13,586 bases of DNA from positions 1-13,586 of the forward strand of contig CACZPX010000110.1 of assembly GCA_902783095.1 (NCBI GenBank). Direction: 5' to 3'. The notes beneath the pieces are model-generated. The model did not search any database and was not told the origin of the DNA. It worked only from the letters and a program-made list of their open reading frames with translations. This stretch comes from an uncultured Lachnospiraceae bacterium. Lineage in GTDB: Bacteria > Bacillota > Clostridia > Lachnospirales > Lachnospiraceae. The position numbers and the translations under genes were made by a program. Of the stretch, positions 12,013 through 13,586 are shown piece after piece (within the stretch, counting starts at the first letter, position 1; the number at the start of each line of letters is the position of its first letter).

Positions 12013-13586
12013 ATGAATCAGATGGACAATATGGCAGTCAGTGCCATACGAGTACTTTCCGCGGATGCGATCGAAAAGGCAAAGTCCGGACACCCCGGCC
12101 TGCCGCTTGGCGCCGCCCCGATGGCATTCGAGCTTTGGGCGAGAAGAATGAAACACAATCCGGAGGATCCGACCTGGTTGAACAGGGACCGTTTTATCCT
12201 GTCAGGCGGCCACGGGTCCGCGCTGTTGTACAGCCTGCTGCACCTGTTCGGATACGGCGTGACCATGGAGGACATGAAGCAGTTCAGACAGATGGACAGC
12301 ATCACCCCCGGCCATCCCGAATACGGTGTGACGCCCGGCGTGGACGCCTCCACCGGCCCGCTCGGCGCCGGCATGGGCATGGCGGTCGGCATGGCCATGG
12401 CAGAGGCCCATCTGGCAGCCTTATTTAATAAAGAAGGCTATCCCGTGGTGGACCACTACACCTTCGCCCTGGGCGGCGACGGCTGCATGATGGAGGGCAT
12501 CTCTTCGGAGGCATTCTCCCTGGCAGGCACCCTGAAACTCCACAAACTCATCGTGTTATACGATTCCAACCGCATCTCCATCGAGGGCAGCACGGACCTG
12601 GCCTTTACCGAGGACGTGGCGGCCCGCATGCGCGCCTTCGGTTTCCAGACCCTGGACGTGAAGGACGGCAACGACCTGGCGGCCATCGGCGCGGCCATTG
12701 ACGAAGCCAAGGCGGATACCACCCGCCCGTCCTTCATCACCGTGCACACCGAGATCGGCTACGGCTGCCCGGCCAAGCAGGGCAAGGCCTCCGCACACGG
12801 CGAACCGCTGGGCGCGGACAACGTGAAGGCCCTGCGCGAGACGCTCGGCTGGCCCTGCGAAGAGGCCTTTACCGTACCGGACGAGGTGTACAACTACGTA
12901 AAGGGCTTTGCCGGCAGGGGAAGGACCGCGCAGGCTGCCTGGAACGACCTGTTCGCAGCTTACTGCAAGGCCTATCCGGAGATGAAGGAAAAGTGGGACG
13001 CCATGTTTGCGCAGCCCACGGAGGCGGAACTGCAGGCGGTGCTGGCGCAGCATACCGCCGTTGAAAAGCCGGAGGCGACCCGCGCCACGTCCGGCCGTTT
13101 CATGAACGTTTTAAAGGACGTGATCCCGGCTATGTTCGGCGGCTCCGCCGATCTGGCGCCGTCCAACAAGACCGTGTTAAAGGACGCGGGCGAGTTCTCC
13201 GCACAGGACTACACCGGCCGGAACGTGCACTTTGGCGTGCGTGAGATCGCTATGGCGGCCATCTCCAACGGCCTGGCCCTGCACGGCGGCGTCCGTCCGT
13301 TTGCGGCCACCTTCTTTGTCTTCAGCGACTACATCAAGCCCATGGCCCGCCTGGCCGCGCTGATGAAGCTGCCCGTCACCTACGTGCTCACGCACGACAG
13401 CATCGGCGTGGGCGAGGACGGCCCCACGCATCAGCCCATCGAGCAGCTGGCCATGTACCGCGCCATGCCGGACATCAATGTGTGGCGCCCCGCCGACACC
13501 ACCGAGACCGCGGCGGCCTGGGCAGCGGCGGCTGCGTCCAAGGACCGCCCCAATCTGCTGGCGCTGACCCGCCAGAATGTGGAAAA
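12013..13586 (+). CDS. tkt: Transketolase, 3' end outside window
   Basis: The frame is open from the ATG at 12013 (GGAGGAG upstream) to the right edge, 524 complete codons of an enzyme that is usually about 660. Transketolase uses thiamine diphosphate to move two-carbon units between sugar phosphates in the pentose phosphate pathway. Seen in order: KSGHPGLPLGAAPMAFELW (24-42, H27), HGSALLYSLLHLFGY, TGPLGAGMGMAVGMAMAEA, the ThDP/metal motif GGDGCMMEGISSEA from residue 154 with D184-S-N186 as the second metal ligand, GGSADLAPSN, GVREIAM with the catalytic E411, FFVFSDYIKPM, and HDSIGVGEDGPTHQPIEQL with D469 and H473. Several of these fall at the same numbers as in E. coli TktA, so there is no internal indel before the edge. 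It is a single full-length type, not split into the two half-subunits found in some anaerobes. Confidence 0.97.
   Translation, partial: MNQMDNMAVSAIRVLSADAIEKAKSGHPGLPLGAAPMAFELWARRMKHNPEDPTWLNRDRFILSGGHGSALLYSLLHLFGYGVTMEDMKQFRQMDSITPGHPEYGVTPGVDASTGPLGAGMGMAVGMAMAEAHLAALFNKEGYPVVDHYTFALGGDGCMMEGISSEAFSLAGTLKLHKLIVLYDSNRISIEGSTDLAFTEDVAARMRAFGFQTLDVKDGNDLAAIGAAIDEAKADTTRPSFITVHTEIGYGCPAKQGKASAHGEPLGADNVKALRETLGWPCEEAFTVPDEVYNYVKGFAGRGRTAQAAWNDLFAAYCKAYPEMKEKWDAMFAQPTEAELQAVLAQHTAVEKPEATRATSGRFMNVLKDVIPAMFGGSADLAPSNKTVLKDAGEFSAQDYTGRNVHFGVREIAMAAISNGLALHGGVRPFAATFFVFSDYIKPMARLAALMKLPVTYVLTHDSIGVGEDGPTHQPIEQLAMYRAMPDINVWRPADTTETAAAWAAAAASKDRPNLLALTRQNVE

Noticed and set aside
1..13586. CRISPR array, tRNA, rRNA, transposase or phage genes
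   Set aside because: I saw no regularly spaced repeats, no cloverleaf or rRNA-like sequence, and no protein motif of mobile elements; the only mobile-like signal is the small hairpin cluster at 3294-3413.

Overview
The window looks like chromosomal DNA of a strictly anaerobic, GC-rich member of the Clostridia (Firmicutes), probably a gut-type organism. The reasons are Gram-positive style Shine-Dalgarno sites (GGAGG and AGGAGG close to most starts), sigma-A type promoters in short AT-rich gaps, a VanW-family protein, an oxygen-reducing flavodiiron protein fused to a flavin reductase and a rubredoxin, and an ATP-plus-biotin-free set of housekeeping genes. I see no plasmid, phage, transposase or CRISPR signature. 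The genus cannot be named from the sequence alone.

Layout. Positions 1-943 hold the 3' part of a CitG-type triphosphoribosyl-dephospho-CoA synthase that runs in from the left. Then come a YggS/PROSC pyridoxal-phosphate homeostasis protein (1082-1807) and an Lrp/AsnC regulator (1994-2452) with its own promoter, all on +. A bidirectional terminator (2487-2515) separates these from a long minus-strand group read right to left: pxpA, pxpB, pxpC (5-oxoprolinase), a four-module flavodiiron protein with a TTG start, a cluster of nested hairpins, a DUF5662 protein and a frameshifted one-helix membrane peptide. The divergent control region at 7781-7962 fires pxpA to the left and dut (dUTPase) to the right. 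dut is followed by a secreted or anchored VanW-family protein and a CPBP intramembrane protease (8540-10897). The CPBP gene collides, with a 41-base 3' overlap, with a minus-strand diacylglycerol-kinase-family gene (10857-11786). A second divergent region (11787-12012) drives that kinase leftward and a transketolase rightward; the transketolase runs off the right edge.

How the genes work together. pxpABC are tightly packed and overlapping, and make one enzyme that turns 5-oxoproline into glutamate. The flavodiiron protein follows 61 bases later on the same strand and should scavenge O2 or NO. VanW and CPBP genes are coupled by a GGAGG that overlaps the end of the first gene, suggesting a shared envelope role. 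Other genes are general metabolism: transketolase (pentose phosphate), dUTPase (nucleotide hygiene), YggS (PLP) and CitG (citrate lyase prosthetic group).

The main points for a second look are: the row of nested hairpins at 3302-3464 bounded in part by 13-base near-identical direct repeats; the Rho-independent terminator of the CPBP gene that lies inside the coding sequence of the opposing kinase gene; the frameshifted small membrane protein at 2556-2686; the FprA-Hrb type fusion; and the palindromes in the pxpA/dut divergent region. I found no convincing large undescribed system.
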